Positions 34,554 to 44,167 of a stretch of 64,000 nucleotides of DNA are shown here, piece after piece. Source of the stretch: Jeotgalibacillus sp. S-D1 (GTDB lineage: Bacteria; Bacillota; Bacilli; Bacillales; Jeotgalibacillaceae); assembly GCF_004358665.1 (NCBI RefSeq), contig NZ_SMZR01000002.1, forward strand, positions 124,001-188,000, in the 5' to 3' direction. The notes beneath the pieces were generated by a model that was not told the DNA's origin, made no database searches, and was given only the letters and a program-made list of their open reading frames with translations. The position numbers were made by a program, and so were the translations under genes. How positions within the stretch are numbered: the stretch's first letter is position 1; each line of letters begins with the position of its first letter.

Positions 34554-35690
34554 TTATAGCGGCACTTGTATCATTATGAGTGTCCCGGATCCTGGCGTGG
34601 AATGCACAGCCATTTCGCCCGCCAGTAAATCAACACGTTCCTTCATTCCAATCAATCCAAATGAGCCCTGCTTTTTTTCAGCGGAGTCAAATCCTTTTCC
34701 ATCATCCTTAACGACTATTGAAATAAGATTGCTTCGGATTTCGACTTTAACGTTTATTTCAGTAGCGTTTGCATGCTTAAGCGCATTTTGAACGGATTCC
34801 TGAATTAATCGGAAGATTGAAATTTCGTATTTTGGATTTAATCTGGATTCTTCCCCAATTTGCACAAATGATAGCTTAGTCCCATTACTATACTCTTCGA
34901 TTGAGCTTAGATATTTTCTGAGGGTCGGAATTAAACCTAAATCATCAAGAGCCATCGGTCTCAGGTCATAAATAATGCGGCGCACTTCAGATAAAGCAGA
35001 TCTCACCATGCTTTTTAATTGTTGAATTTCAACAATTGCCTGGTCAGCACCTTGAGATTTATATACTTTTTCTATTAGATCTGACCGCATGAGTACATTC
35101 GCCATCATCTGAGCAGGGCCATCATGTATTTCCCGGGAAAGTCTTTTTCGCTCTTCTTCTTGTGCTTCAATTATTTTAATACCAAATTCCTGCTTTTGTT
35201 CAGCGTTTTGTAATGCAGCACCCATCTGTTTTATATCACTGTTTAAATAAGTTAAAACAACGGATATTTGCGTTACTAAATTTTCTGCACGTTCTATTGT
35301 ATCCAACATGCTTTGCAGACGCCTTTCAAGCTCATCTCTTCGGCTGCGCAGCTGTTTTTCTTCTTGTTGGTAAGCAGAAAGTTTTATCTGGAGGTCGTAA
35401 GCAGTTTCATATGCTTGCCGGACCTGATCTTCGGAAAAGTCTTTGAAATGACGGCTAACTTCTGCAAGACGCTTTCGTGACAAAAGGAAGCGATGTTCGA
35501 GATTGTCTCCTTCAAATATGACGGTGGTAATATTATCCTTAATTTGACTCAGTTCTTTTACCAGCTCATCGTAATCATTGCGTGTTTGCTCACCAATTTC
35601 AAAAATTTCCGATTTACTTTGGTCCACGGTATCGATCATTTTACCCAAAATTTTGTCTAGCATTTGGGAATCTAAACTATTTGCGGACAC
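34554..35690 (-). CDS. degS: Cytoplasmic sensor histidine kinase DegS
   Basis: 378 residues, no membrane helices. The N-terminal sensor domain has a long coiled coil (about 100-180). The HisKA_3 box SREIHDGPAQMM carries His189, the same position as in B. subtilis DegS, and a C-terminal ATPase domain follows with DDGKGFD. It phosphorylates and dephosphorylates DegU. The GTG start at 35690 has AAAGGAG 8 nt upstream. Confidence 0.95.
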   Translation of the reverse strand: MSANSLDSQMLDKILGKMIDTVDQSKSEIFEIGEQTRNDYDELVKELSQIKDNITTVIFEGDNLEHRFLLSRKRLAEVSRHFKDFSEDQVRQAYETAYDLQIKLSAYQQEEKQLRSRRDELERRLQSMLDTIERAENLVTQISVVLTYLNSDIKQMGAALQNAEQKQEFGIKIIEAQEEERKRLSREIHDGPAQMMANVLMRSDLIEKVYKSQGADQAIVEIQQLKSMVRSALSEVRRIIYDLRPMALDDLGLIPTLRKYLSSIEEYSNGTKLSFVQIGEESRLNPKYEISIFRLIQESVQNALKHANATEINVKVEIRSNLISIVVKDDGKGFDSAEKKQGSFGLIGMKERVDLLAGEMAVHSTPGSGTLIMIQVPL

Positions 35691-36030
35691 CCGTCAGACT
35701 CCTTTCCTATACCAAATATTTGTACCTAAAATTATACTGTTAAACCAGTTAAAAGAAAAGCTCTGCGTAATATATGTTTTTAACGCAGTAGATGTCGAAT
35801 ATCATTAAAATCAATTACTTTACTACAATAATAAAATAGCACATTATCTAAATTTTTCGGAACCTAATTAATTATAACATCGTTATAAGGTCACGATATT
35901 AAAGTTCCATTACAAATGGCACATACGAGATTTCAGATTAATTTCACCGTGACATAATATGACGAAAGTTGCTCATTATTGTTATAATGGTGTAATATAG
36001 CATGTTCATTTGATAAGGAGAGCTTTAATC
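35691..36030. other. Divergent intergenic region between degS and yvyE
   Basis: About 340 bp, AT-rich, without a coding frame. It holds the yvyE promoter near its right end. The degS promoter should lie in the left half, but was not assigned with confidence. Confidence 0.6.
35959..35988 (+). promoter_or_regulatory. Putative promoter of yvyE
   Basis: ATGACG (35959-35964), 18 bp and TATAAT (35983-35988), about 40 nt before the yvyE start codon. Confidence 0.55.
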
Positions 36031-36684
36031 ATGTTAACTAATTACTATACAGTCAGCGGATTTGCAGAAAACGAGATTATCATCCAAAAGTCTCGGTTTC
36101 TTACATCTGTTAACCGTGCCGAAACAGAAGAGGAAGCACAGCATTTCATTCAAAAAATTAAAAAATTGCATCCATCAGCCAACCATAACTGCTCAGCATA
36201 CATGATCGGTGAACATAACCTTATCCAAAAAGCAAATGACGATGGTGAACCTACAGGCACTGCCGGCATCCCAATGCTTGAAGTCTTAAAAAAACGTGAC
36301 TTAAAAGACACGGTCGTTGTCGTTACACGGTACTTTGGCGGTATAAAACTTGGCGGAGGCGGACTAATTCGCGCCTATGGACGTTCAACCACCGAAGGCA
36401 TTAACGCAGCAGGCATCGTCCGGCGCAGTTTAAACCGTCTGGTTACCACTGTAATTGATTATACTTGGCTTGGTAAAATTGAAAATGAAATCCGTTCCTC
36501 AAGCTATCCTTTAAAGGAGATTCATTACTTAGAAGATGTATCCATTGAATCTTATGTGAAAGATGAAGAGTTTGATCAGTTTGTCGAATGGATGACGGAG
36601 CTCACAAACGGCAAGGCAATAATCAAGTCAGGGGAAAAAGTGTACTTAGAGGAAAAAATTTCAGCTTATTTCGACAATAATTAA
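36031..36684 (+). CDS. yvyE: YigZ/IMPACT family protein
   Basis: 217 residues, the same as B. subtilis YvyE. The N-terminal UPF0029/IMPACT domain (VNRAETEEEAQHFI ... NHNCSAYMIG ... DDGEPTGTAG ... VVVTRYFGGIKLGGGGL, seen in parts) is followed by a smaller C-terminal DUF1949 domain. The function is poorly defined, with proposed links to translation and proline peptides. The ATG at 36031 has AAGGAG 8-10 nt upstream. It is adjacent to degS as in B. subtilis. Confidence 0.94.
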   Translation: MLTNYYTVSGFAENEIIIQKSRFLTSVNRAETEEEAQHFIQKIKKLHPSANHNCSAYMIGEHNLIQKANDDGEPTGTAGIPMLEVLKKRDLKDTVVVVTRYFGGIKLGGGGLIRAYGRSTTEGINAAGIVRRSLNRLVTTVIDYTWLGKIENEIRSSSYPLKEIHYLEDVSIESYVKDEEFDQFVEWMTELTNGKAIIKSGEKVYLEEKISAYFDNN

Positions 36685-36848
36685 TTTGTAATCAAAGTTT
36701 CATTTTACTGAAATGCGGAAAAAGAGTAAAATAGAGTTCGGGCTGTAAAAAGCAAATCTTTTGCTCAAAAACCTGATTCTTTTTTTGATATTAGTCCGTA
36801 TGCCCTGAAAGTCAAACGAAATTTCCTACAAAGGAGCCATTCAATCAA

Positions 36849-37901
36849 ATGGATAGAAAAACGTATAAAAAGAAATCAAAGGGGAGAAAGCTGAGAAAAA
36901 GATTTTTAATTATTCTTTTGCCCCTTCTCTTAGTTGGATTCATAGCCATAGGATATAGCGTTTCATTGTATGTTAAAGCCCAGGATGTAGCCAACGAATC
37001 CTATGAGGAAGTTCAAAACTCCGATAAACGGGATGAGGTTGTCGATCCGAATGTCGATCATGTGTCAATATTGTTCTTAGGGGTTGATGAGAGTGATAAA
37101 CGCAAAAATGCTTCTGGATTTGAAGGCGGTGCCTCCCGTTCCGATGCAATGATTCTTGCTACGCTTAACAATGATGATAAATCTGTTAAATTAACTAGTA
37201 TTCCCCGTGACACCCTGGCGTACATTCCTGAAGTTGGCATTGAAGATAAGATAAATCACGCACATGCCTTTGGAGGTCCAAAGGCTTCAATGGAAACTGT
37301 GGAAGGACTGCTTGACGTCCCGGTTGATTACTACGTTCGTATGAACTTCTATGCTTTTATCGATGTGGTTGAGGCGTTAAATGGAGTAGAAGTCGAAGTG
37401 CCTTTTGACATGGAAGAAATGAACTCTGATGATTCTACTAATGCAATTTCGTTAAAGGAAGGACGTCAGCTGCTTAATGGTGAAGAAGCCCTTGCTTTTG
37501 CACGTTCCCGCTCATATGACAGTGATGTTGCTAGGGGTGGACGCCAGCTTGAAGTAATGGAGGCAATTCTTGACCGGTCAACTTCTGTTGGTTCAATCAG
37601 CAAATATTCAGATGTTATAGAAGCGATCGGAAATAATATGAAGACCAACATGAAGTTTGAAGATATGAGATCCTTTATCTCCTATGCAACGAACTCTGAC
37701 CTGAAAGTGGATATGCAAACCCTCGAAGGAGAAGCGGTCACATATAACGGAATTTATTATTATGAAGCATATGAAGAAGAACTTGCAAATCTTCGTGCTG
37801 ATTTGCAGGAGCACCTGGGCATGTCTGATCCTAACGGGACTCCTGAAGCAGAAGGTTCTCAGCACCCTGCAGTAGAAAACACAGAAGAACCTGAATGGTA
37901 A
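36849..37901 (+). CDS. tagU: LCP-family wall polymer ligase (TagU/LytR-like)
   Basis: 350 residues. A short basic cytoplasmic N-terminus and one membrane helix (about 18-40) precede the extracytoplasmic LytR-CpsA-Psr domain. Conserved pyrophosphate-lipid contacts are in ASRSDAMILATL, TSIPRDTLA and FARSRSYDSDVARGGRQ. LCP enzymes move lipid-linked wall polymers onto peptidoglycan. The position before tagO matches B. subtilis. In this locus it is the natural ligase for the polymer made by the genes to the right. The acidic C-terminal tail is probably disordered. Confidence 0.93.
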   Translation: MDRKTYKKKSKGRKLRKRFLIILLPLLLVGFIAIGYSVSLYVKAQDVANESYEEVQNSDKRDEVVDPNVDHVSILFLGVDESDKRKNASGFEGGASRSDAMILATLNNDDKSVKLTSIPRDTLAYIPEVGIEDKINHAHAFGGPKASMETVEGLLDVPVDYYVRMNFYAFIDVVEALNGVEVEVPFDMEEMNSDDSTNAISLKEGRQLLNGEEALAFARSRSYDSDVARGGRQLEVMEAILDRSTSVGSISKYSDVIEAIGNNMKTNMKFEDMRSFISYATNSDLKVDMQTLEGEAVTYNGIYYYEAYEEELANLRADLQEHLGMSDPNGTPEAEGSQHPAVENTEEPEW

Positions 37902-37946
37902 AAAAAACCTGTAATCTCATAGATTCTGAGATTACAGGTTTTTTGT
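37902..37946. terminator. Bidirectional terminator
   Basis: AAAAACCTGTAATCTCA ... TGAGATTACAGGTTTTTT stem between the convergent LCP gene and the CWB2 gene, with T runs on both strands. Confidence 0.92.
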
Positions 37947-37962
37947 CTGTTTATTAGCTATT

Positions 37963-39360
37963 TTATTCAAAAAGAGAAAGTATTTCATCGTCCACATCGT
38001 AGCTTACTGCACCAGAACCGCCTAAGATTGTAAAATAGTAAACATCTTTTTCCACAATAAAATCTTTAAGTTCTGTTGGCAAACGGTCTGATCTGGTTAA
38101 CAGCACAGGCTCATCATAAAGCGCAGCTAGTACAGATCCTGTCAGGGCATCAGCAAAGTTTTGTCCTGTTGCAAGATTAACAAAGTCAGTATCCATCTTT
38201 AATTGACGCACAACCTGTACCGATGTTTCATAACGATCTTTACCTGCAATTCGCTTTGGTCTAGGTAATTCTTTGAAGACCTCTTTACTAATTGCTGCTG
38301 TACCGCCAATAGCCCAGCTGTCATTATAATTTTCAAGAGCATTCGTTGTTGCAGCCGGCACCGAGTTAGCCCGCGTTAACAAAATTGGACTGCCAGTTGA
38401 AGCAGCATGTGAAGCTACAGAAAGCGCATCCGGATAATTCGAACCATTTGCAACAAACGCCGTTTCATTTCCAGGAAGCTCTGAAGCAATCAAAGCAGCA
38501 GTTTCATAGCGGTCTTTCCCGGCAACCCGGGTTACCTCATTCACCTTTAATGTTTTCTTTAAGTAGGTTTCTACTTCTTTCGAAACTGCACCTGTCCCGC
38601 CCAGGATCGTCACTTTTTCTACACCAAAATATTCGATGGCCTCTTTTACCGCTGAGGGCACAGAATTTTTTCTTGTTAATAGAATAGGAGCATCATATTC
38701 ATACGCTAAAGGTGAACCTGCAAGCGCATCGGGAAATTCTGATCCTGTTGCCAATATAATATGAGGCGTTTCATCTTCAAACCAGCCAGTTTTGGCGATT
38801 TCAAATGCCGTCTCATAGCGATCTTCACCAAACATTCTTGATACGACCGGTTCTTCAGAATAACCGAAGGCATATAAATAGTATTCCTGTTCGGAATCAA
38901 TATTTTTCTCATCCGAAACAGCTAAATAATAAGTCCCCGGCTCCAATTCTGCACTAAAACCATAGGTATCTGATTCCTTATGGATTTCTGCAGGTTCAAT
39001 CTTCTGTTGATCTTCACCATAAAGCTCTACTAGGATTTTCTTTTCTGTTTCTTCAGCCTCTATTCCTGCACCCGCTTCAAAAGGAATTGACTGATCTCCT
39101 TCAATGGTTAATTTATAGAAATCCTTATCATCTTTTACCAGGGATCCTACAGCTACATCATCTAAAACAATTGAATTAGCCAGATCAAAAGAGTCATTAG
39201 GCTCTTCTTCATAAAAAATCATATCATCACCGTAATCGCTTACACTTATGCCTTCATTATTCTTCACTAACGGTTTGTCTCCTTCCGCAAATGAAGACTG
39301 GCCTGCCAGCAAACTTCCCCCTAACAATATCGATGAAACCAAAATCAATTTACTCTTCAT
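37963..39360 (-). CDS. Secreted CWB2 protein with PPC-like N-terminal domain
   Basis: 465 residues. A signal peptide (about 1-25, ending SSFA) is followed by a beta-sandwich of about 115 residues (52-167) like pre-peptidase C-terminal domains (EEEPNDSFDLANSI and ELEPGTYYLAVS). Three CWB2 repeats follow (about 173-465), each opening with a RxxGxDRYETA-type motif and containing a PxLLTRxxSxP stretch. CWB2 modules act as three together and attach proteins non-covalently to anionic wall polymers. No catalytic domain is seen, so it may be a structural or adhesive wall protein. Confidence 0.9.
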   Translation of the reverse strand: MKSKLILVSSILLGGSLLAGQSSFAEGDKPLVKNNEGISVSDYGDDMIFYEEEPNDSFDLANSIVLDDVAVGSLVKDDKDFYKLTIEGDQSIPFEAGAGIEAEETEKKILVELYGEDQQKIEPAEIHKESDTYGFSAELEPGTYYLAVSDEKNIDSEQEYYLYAFGYSEEPVVSRMFGEDRYETAFEIAKTGWFEDETPHIILATGSEFPDALAGSPLAYEYDAPILLTRKNSVPSAVKEAIEYFGVEKVTILGGTGAVSKEVETYLKKTLKVNEVTRVAGKDRYETAALIASELPGNETAFVANGSNYPDALSVASHAASTGSPILLTRANSVPAATTNALENYNDSWAIGGTAAISKEVFKELPRPKRIAGKDRYETSVQVVRQLKMDTDFVNLATGQNFADALTGSVLAALYDEPVLLTRSDRLPTELKDFIVEKDVYYFTILGGSGAVSYDVDDEILSLFE

Positions 39361-39654
39361 TTTTTCACTTCTCCCTGTTATGTAGTAGTTGTATTAGAAA
39401 ATATTACTATTCTATTACAATTAAAAGTATAAGGGAGCTAATGAAAATATGCTATATAAATACAAAAATATGTTAGAAAATTTAGTATAATTTCATATTT
39501 CCTTACCGTTCATTTACAAACGACAGCATATTCAAAAAGAGGATTGTTTACTATTCGCTATCAGGGCGATTTTCGACGCCTTAGACTACGAAGCTACCAG
39601 GAGCACTAAGCTGCAAATTTCAGTTAAATAAAAAAATGACCTGGTATAAAAAGA
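39361..39654. other. Intergenic region, no gene seen
   Basis: About 290 bp between the tagO terminator and the CWB2 gene start. It is AT-rich near the CWB2 gene and probably holds that gene's promoter. No coding frame or repeat was found. Confidence 0.5.
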
Positions 39655-39686
39655 ATACCCTAACGAACATATTCGTTAGGGCACTT
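39655..39686 (-). terminator. Terminator of tagO
   Basis: Minus-strand GCCCTAACGAATATGTTCGTTAGGG hairpin followed by TATTCTTTTTAT, 13 bp after the tagO stop. Confidence 0.85.
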
Positions 39687-39698
39687 TACTCTATTAAA

Positions 39699-40742
39699 CT
39701 ATTTGCCGCGCATTCTTACAAAGTTTAGAAATGGTTTATATTCTTTTCCGAGCAGGCCAACGCTTTCGACAATGATTTCAATGGAAATCAATACAACGGT
39801 CATGACCAGTATTGCTCCCCAAAGAGTTGATTGCGAAAAGATAAAGGCTGACATACTGAACATTGTAGCAATGCCGTAAATAACTAATACAGTTTCTTTA
39901 TGGGAAAATCCTGCTTTTAGCAGGCAATGATGAAGATGTGATTTATCTGGAGCTGATATCGGCTTCTTATTAACAATTCTTCTGATGATCGCAAAAAATG
40001 TATCCGAGATGGGTACACCTAAAATTAAAATTGGAATCAAGAAGGAAATTACTGTGATATTCTTGAATCCAAGAAGAGCCAGTACTGAGATCATAAATCC
40101 TAAAAATAAGGATCCTGTATCACCCATAAAGATTTTTGCAGGGTGGAAATTATATAATAAAAATCCTATTGTGCTTGCGGCCAAAATAGATCCGAAGATA
40201 GCTACATAACCATCTCCCATGATTACCGCCATACCAGAAATAGTAATTAATGCGATTGAAGATACACCGGCTGCCAGTCCGTCGAGTCCATCAATTAAGT
40301 TGATCGCATTCGTAATACCAATGATCCACAAAAGCGTTAGCGGAATGGCTAAATATCCAAATTCCAGCTTTCCTCCAAAAGGAAGGTTAATGAATTCAAC
40401 TTGAACTCCGCCCCACAGTATAACGGTTAGAGCTGCGACAAGCTGTCCAAGCACCTTTAGTTTTGGGGGTAGTTGAAATAGGTCATCCAACGCTCCCGTC
40501 AGTATGATAATTGAAGCTCCAACAATGATTGGCCAGGTATATTGCCCTTCCGGATAAACGAAAAGAATACCTATTATAAAACTAATAAATATTGCTAAGC
40601 CTCCCATTCGAGGCATAATTTTATTGTGTACTTTTCTTGCATCTGGAGTATCAGTGGCCCCAATAGCAATAGAAAACCTTTTAACTATTGGTGTTAAGAT
40701 TATGGATAATACAAAAGCCATGACAATAGCTACATATAACAT
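39699..40742 (-). CDS. tagO: Undecaprenyl-phosphate GlcNAc-1-phosphate transferase
   Basis: 347 residues with about ten membrane helices, MraY/WecA superfamily. Conserved loops are DDLFQLPPKLK, NAINLIDGLDGLAAG, GDTGSLFLGF and a C-terminal HLHH. It transfers GlcNAc-1-P from UDP-GlcNAc to undecaprenyl phosphate, the first step of teichoic and teichuronic acid synthesis at the inner membrane face. AAAGGAGG lies 6 nt upstream of the ATG. Confidence 0.95.
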   Translation of the reverse strand: MLYVAIVMAFVLSIILTPIVKRFSIAIGATDTPDARKVHNKIMPRMGGLAIFISFIIGILFVYPEGQYTWPIIVGASIIILTGALDDLFQLPPKLKVLGQLVAALTVILWGGVQVEFINLPFGGKLEFGYLAIPLTLLWIIGITNAINLIDGLDGLAAGVSSIALITISGMAVIMGDGYVAIFGSILAASTIGFLLYNFHPAKIFMGDTGSLFLGFMISVLALLGFKNITVISFLIPILILGVPISDTFFAIIRRIVNKKPISAPDKSHLHHCLLKAGFSHKETVLVIYGIATMFSMSAFIFSQSTLWGAILVMTVVLISIEIIVESVGLLGKEYKPFLNFVRMRGK

Positions 40743-40911
40743 GCCTTACCTCCTTTACTGCCCGATTGCTTGCTATTTCTGCATTTTATCGTTATGTTTA
40801 CCTGCTTCATTATACCATCATTCATAAGAAATGAAACAATGCTTAAAAATAAAGTGAAAAAAGTCGAAATTTTTCATTTATCTTATAGACGTATTGCTGA
40901 TCCATTAGGTT

Positions 40912-42012
40912 TCATTTTTCAATTAGATTCCGGTATTCATCCTCAATCGATTTCTGAAGTTGCTGCACCGAAAATTTGTTTTCAGCAAATTTTCTTAGCT
41001 TAACTCCCTTTAGTTTAAGTTCACCGGTCTGCTTCATGGAAAATGCTTCTGTTATTGCTTTTGCTAATGCTTCAGGATCCTCAACCGGCACCACCCACCC
41101 TAAGGATGAGTCTGGGATCAGGTCTCTTACCCCTCCCACATCAGTGGTAATAATGGATGTTTCTTCTCTCGCTGATTCAAGTAAAACCAGCGGAAAGCTT
41201 TCACTTTGGGATGTTAATAAGGAAACATCCGCAGTCGATAAGATTTCATCAATATCTGTTCTGTATCCTAAAAAACGAATATTTTCACTTATGTTTAACT
41301 TATCCGCTTCAGCGATGAGACTGTTTTTCAAATCCCCTTCACCAACAATAAGAACGGTAATATCAATTTTTTCTTTAATTTCAGCAATTGCCTTAAAAAG
41401 AGTTAAATGCCCTTTTACCGGGTGCAGTCTGGCGACAATGGCAGCTGCAAAATCATCTTCATTTAAAGAAAACTTTTCTCGACTTGTTGTTATTTTTCCC
41501 CGATCAAACGAAATTCCATTGTAAATAGGGACTATTTTTTTGTCAGCAATACCATAATTTTTTAGCATTGTTTTAAAACGGTCTGATACAGCAAAGATTC
41601 GATCGGTTTTAGGTAACGCCCATTTATTTAATGCGGAAAATACTCTGCTCATTTTACGGTTATGCATAAAGTCCAAATCAGGATCGCTATGGACAGTGAC
41701 TACCCATTTTGCAGAAATATTTTTATGTATCAACCGCACAAACAAGTTTGCTCTGGCTCCATGGCTGTGAACGATTTGAATATTGTTCTTTTCAATAAAT
41801 GCACGTAATTTTTTCAATAAGAAGACATCGTAACGGTTTTTTTGTTCCATTAACGTTACATTTATTCCTCTGCTCACTGCTTCTTCATACAACTTGCCCT
41901 TTTGAAATACCAACAGCTTCATGTCATTTGTCGTCTTCCCTTTAAAAAGGGATAAAACGTGGTTTTTGGAACCGCCTGTTTCCCCGCCGCTGATCACATG
42001 TAGAATCTTCAT
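40912..42012 (-). CDS. Glycosyltransferase family 4
   Basis: 366 residues, GT-B fold. The N-terminal MKILHVISGGETGGSKNH is typical of GT4 acceptor domains. The C-terminal Glycos_transf_1 domain has the ESFPLVLLESAREE nucleotide-sugar motif. It starts one base after the tagA-like stop, so the two are translationally linked. It probably adds a sugar to the lipid-linked GlcNAc intermediate of the wall polymer; donor and linkage cannot be told. Confidence 0.88.
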   Translation of the reverse strand: MKILHVISGGETGGSKNHVLSLFKGKTTNDMKLLVFQKGKLYEEAVSRGINVTLMEQKNRYDVFLLKKLRAFIEKNNIQIVHSHGARANLFVRLIHKNISAKWVVTVHSDPDLDFMHNRKMSRVFSALNKWALPKTDRIFAVSDRFKTMLKNYGIADKKIVPIYNGISFDRGKITTSREKFSLNEDDFAAAIVARLHPVKGHLTLFKAIAEIKEKIDITVLIVGEGDLKNSLIAEADKLNISENIRFLGYRTDIDEILSTADVSLLTSQSESFPLVLLESAREETSIITTDVGGVRDLIPDSSLGWVVPVEDPEALAKAITEAFSMKQTGELKLKGVKLRKFAENKFSVQQLQKSIEDEYRNLIEK

Positions 42013-42013
42013 G

Positions 42014-42748
42014 CTAACTTACTGCCCTTTTCGATTTTTGTTTTAGTACCAATAATAAAAATTGAGGCAAAGCAAGCTGACGCTTAAAACGGGAAGGCTG
42101 GCTTAAAAGACGGTAAAGCCATTCCAGTCCGAGCTTTCTGAACAAAGCAGGCGCTCTTTTTACGTTGCCGCTAAAAACATCAAAGCTGCCACCCACACCC
42201 TGAAAAATTGTAGCTGAAAGGCGATGCATGTGTTTTTCCATAAATAATTCCTGCCTTGGACTGCCTAAAGCGACAAAAACGATGTCTGGTTTAGCCTGAT
42301 TAATACGATCCACAACAAGTTCATTATTTTTTTCATATCCATTAATGTAACCGGCCAGCTGAAGAGCAGGATACTTTTGTGTAATATTGGAGATGGCTTT
42401 AACAACCGTTTCTTCCTTTGCACCATAGAAAAAGACCCGATATTGCTTTTCATTTGCCTGCTGGAGTAATTTTTCCATCATGCCTACTCCCGTAATCCGC
42501 CATCTGATCGATCCCTTTAGAATTTTAGAAGCAATCGATACGCCTACTCCATCAGGAATCTGATAAGCTGAATCATTCAGGAGCCTTGCGAGCTGTTCAT
42601 CTTTTTGAGCCATCATAATTTTCTCCGGGTTTATAGCAACGATTCTGCCTTGATCCCGATCATGAATGCGTCGGTCAATATCCTGCAGCAGGGTTTCGAT
42701 CGGTAAAGCAGTCACATTAACACCAAGAATTTTTTCCTTCAAATTCAT
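42014..42748 (-). CDS. tagA: WecG/TagA/CpsF family glycosyltransferase
   Basis: 244 residues, GT26 family. Motifs include KILGVNVTALP, INPEKIMMAQ, IPDGVGVSIASKIL and DIVFVALGSPRQELFMEKH, read in parts. Members add ManNAc (TagA) or ManNAcA (WecG) to undecaprenyl-PP-GlcNAc. The UDP-ManNAc dehydrogenase directly upstream makes ManNAcA a serious candidate donor here. The start at 42748 is chosen because a longer frame (to 42775) has a weaker site. Confidence 0.9.
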   Translation of the reverse strand: MNLKEKILGVNVTALPIETLLQDIDRRIHDRDQGRIVAINPEKIMMAQKDEQLARLLNDSAYQIPDGVGVSIASKILKGSIRWRITGVGMMEKLLQQANEKQYRVFFYGAKEETVVKAISNITQKYPALQLAGYINGYEKNNELVVDRINQAKPDIVFVALGSPRQELFMEKHMHRLSATIFQGVGGSFDVFSGNVKRAPALFRKLGLEWLYRLLSQPSRFKRQLALPQFLLLVLKQKSKRAVS

Positions 42749-42801
42749 ACTTACTGTCCTGCCTCTCCTGGTCATTCAATCATCCGCTTAAATGATGAGC
42801 C

Positions 42802-44070
42802 TTAAATGTTTTTTGAATCACCCAGTTTGTATACTTTAAATCCATTTTCTTCCCATTGATATCGGCTGATACAGTTTTTCGTATCAAACACGACCGGAGA
42901 TTTGACCTGCTTGCGAACACTTTTCAGATCAAGCTCTTTAAACACCTGGTGGTCTGTTAAGATTAGAAGCAAATCAGCGCCGTTTACAGCTTCATCAAAT
43001 GAAGCCACCTGTTCTTCAAATTCGATCCTGCTTGCATGCGGATCATAAGCAACAAAATCGATGTCCTCTTCCCGCAGATGCTTAACGACTTCCATTGATG
43101 GACTTTCGCGCATATCATCAATATTTGCTTTGAAGGCCAGTCCAAGTACAGCAACTTTTCCCAGCTCGTTTTGACCCAGGATTTCTTTTACCCGTCCTGC
43201 TGTATAAGAAGGCATGGAATCATTTGTGTTCCGGGCCAAATGAATGATATTGGCAAGATCAGGCTGTTTCTCAACAAGGAACCATGGATCCACTGCGATG
43301 CAATGTCCGCCCACTCCCGGTCCAGGAAGGTGAATATTTACACGGGGATGGAAATTCGCAAAATTAATGGCTTCCCAAACATTTACCCCGATTTGATCAC
43401 TGATTTTTGCCAGTTCATTCGCAAAAGCAATGTTGATATCCCGATAGGTATTTTCAATGACTTTCACTAATTCAGCAGTTGTCGCATCCGTGACGTGAAT
43501 TTGTCCTTTTACAAATGTTTTGTATAGTTCCACTGTCATGTCAGAAGAAACGGAATTTATTCCGCCCACAATTCTGTCGTTTTCCACAAGCTCAGTAAAT
43601 ACTTTGCCGGGAATTACGCGCTCTGGAGAATGTGAAATATATAATTCATCACCGATTGCTAAACCGGATTGTTCAAGAATTGGTATTAGAATATCTTCTA
43701 CTGTACGCGGCGGCACGGTGGATTCTAAAATAACTAAGTTGCCCTGTTTTACGTAAGGTACAATTGATTTCGTCGCTTCTTCTACATAACGCATGTTTGC
43801 TGACTTGTCTTCATTTATAGGAGAAGGAACTGCAATTATATAAATATCAGCCTCTACAGGCGTATTGGAAACGGTAAATGTATTTTTTTCGATCGCGGAA
43901 TTCAGCAGTTCTTTCAGCCCGGGTTCAATAATATGTACTTCACCTCTGGACAGCTGATCAATTACTGATTCGTTAACATCCACTCCATGAACATGGAATC
44001 CATTGTTTGCAAACATGACGGATGTCGGTAATCCGATATACCCCAGACCTACTACACAAATTTTCTTCAT
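42802..44070 (-). CDS. UDP-N-acetyl-D-mannosamine dehydrogenase (WecC-like)
   Basis: 422 residues. The Rossmann motif VVGLGYIGLPTS at the N-terminus is followed by the central and C-terminal UDPG_MGDP domains. The catalytic Cys is in GVGGHCIAVDPWFLVEK, whose AVDPWF form is typical of UDP-ManNAc dehydrogenases rather than UDP-glucose dehydrogenases. It oxidises UDP-ManNAc to UDP-ManNAcA with NAD+. Two adjacent ATGs exist (44070 and 44073); the inner one has the better spacing from AAGGAG. The UDP-GlcNAc 2-epimerase it needs is not in this window. Confidence 0.87.
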   Translation of the reverse strand: MKKICVVGLGYIGLPTSVMFANNGFHVHGVDVNESVIDQLSRGEVHIIEPGLKELLNSAIEKNTFTVSNTPVEADIYIIAVPSPINEDKSANMRYVEEATKSIVPYVKQGNLVILESTVPPRTVEDILIPILEQSGLAIGDELYISHSPERVIPGKVFTELVENDRIVGGINSVSSDMTVELYKTFVKGQIHVTDATTAELVKVIENTYRDINIAFANELAKISDQIGVNVWEAINFANFHPRVNIHLPGPGVGGHCIAVDPWFLVEKQPDLANIIHLARNTNDSMPSYTAGRVKEILGQNELGKVAVLGLAFKANIDDMRESPSMEVVKHLREEDIDFVAYDPHASRIEFEEQVASFDEAVNGADLLLILTDHQVFKELDLKSVRKQVKSPVVFDTKNCISRYQWEENGFKVYKLGDSKNI

Positions 44071-44167
44071 CATAAAACTCCTTATCCATTCGTATAAACC
44101 AATGTGAATTATACAGGTATTATTTAAAGCTGTAAATCTTTGGACTAAATTCCAATTCATCCTTCAA

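Noticed and set aside
40976-41524. 182-codon plus-strand frame inside the GT4 gene
   Set aside because: Antisense shadow; the minus-strand glycosyltransferase has clear motifs.
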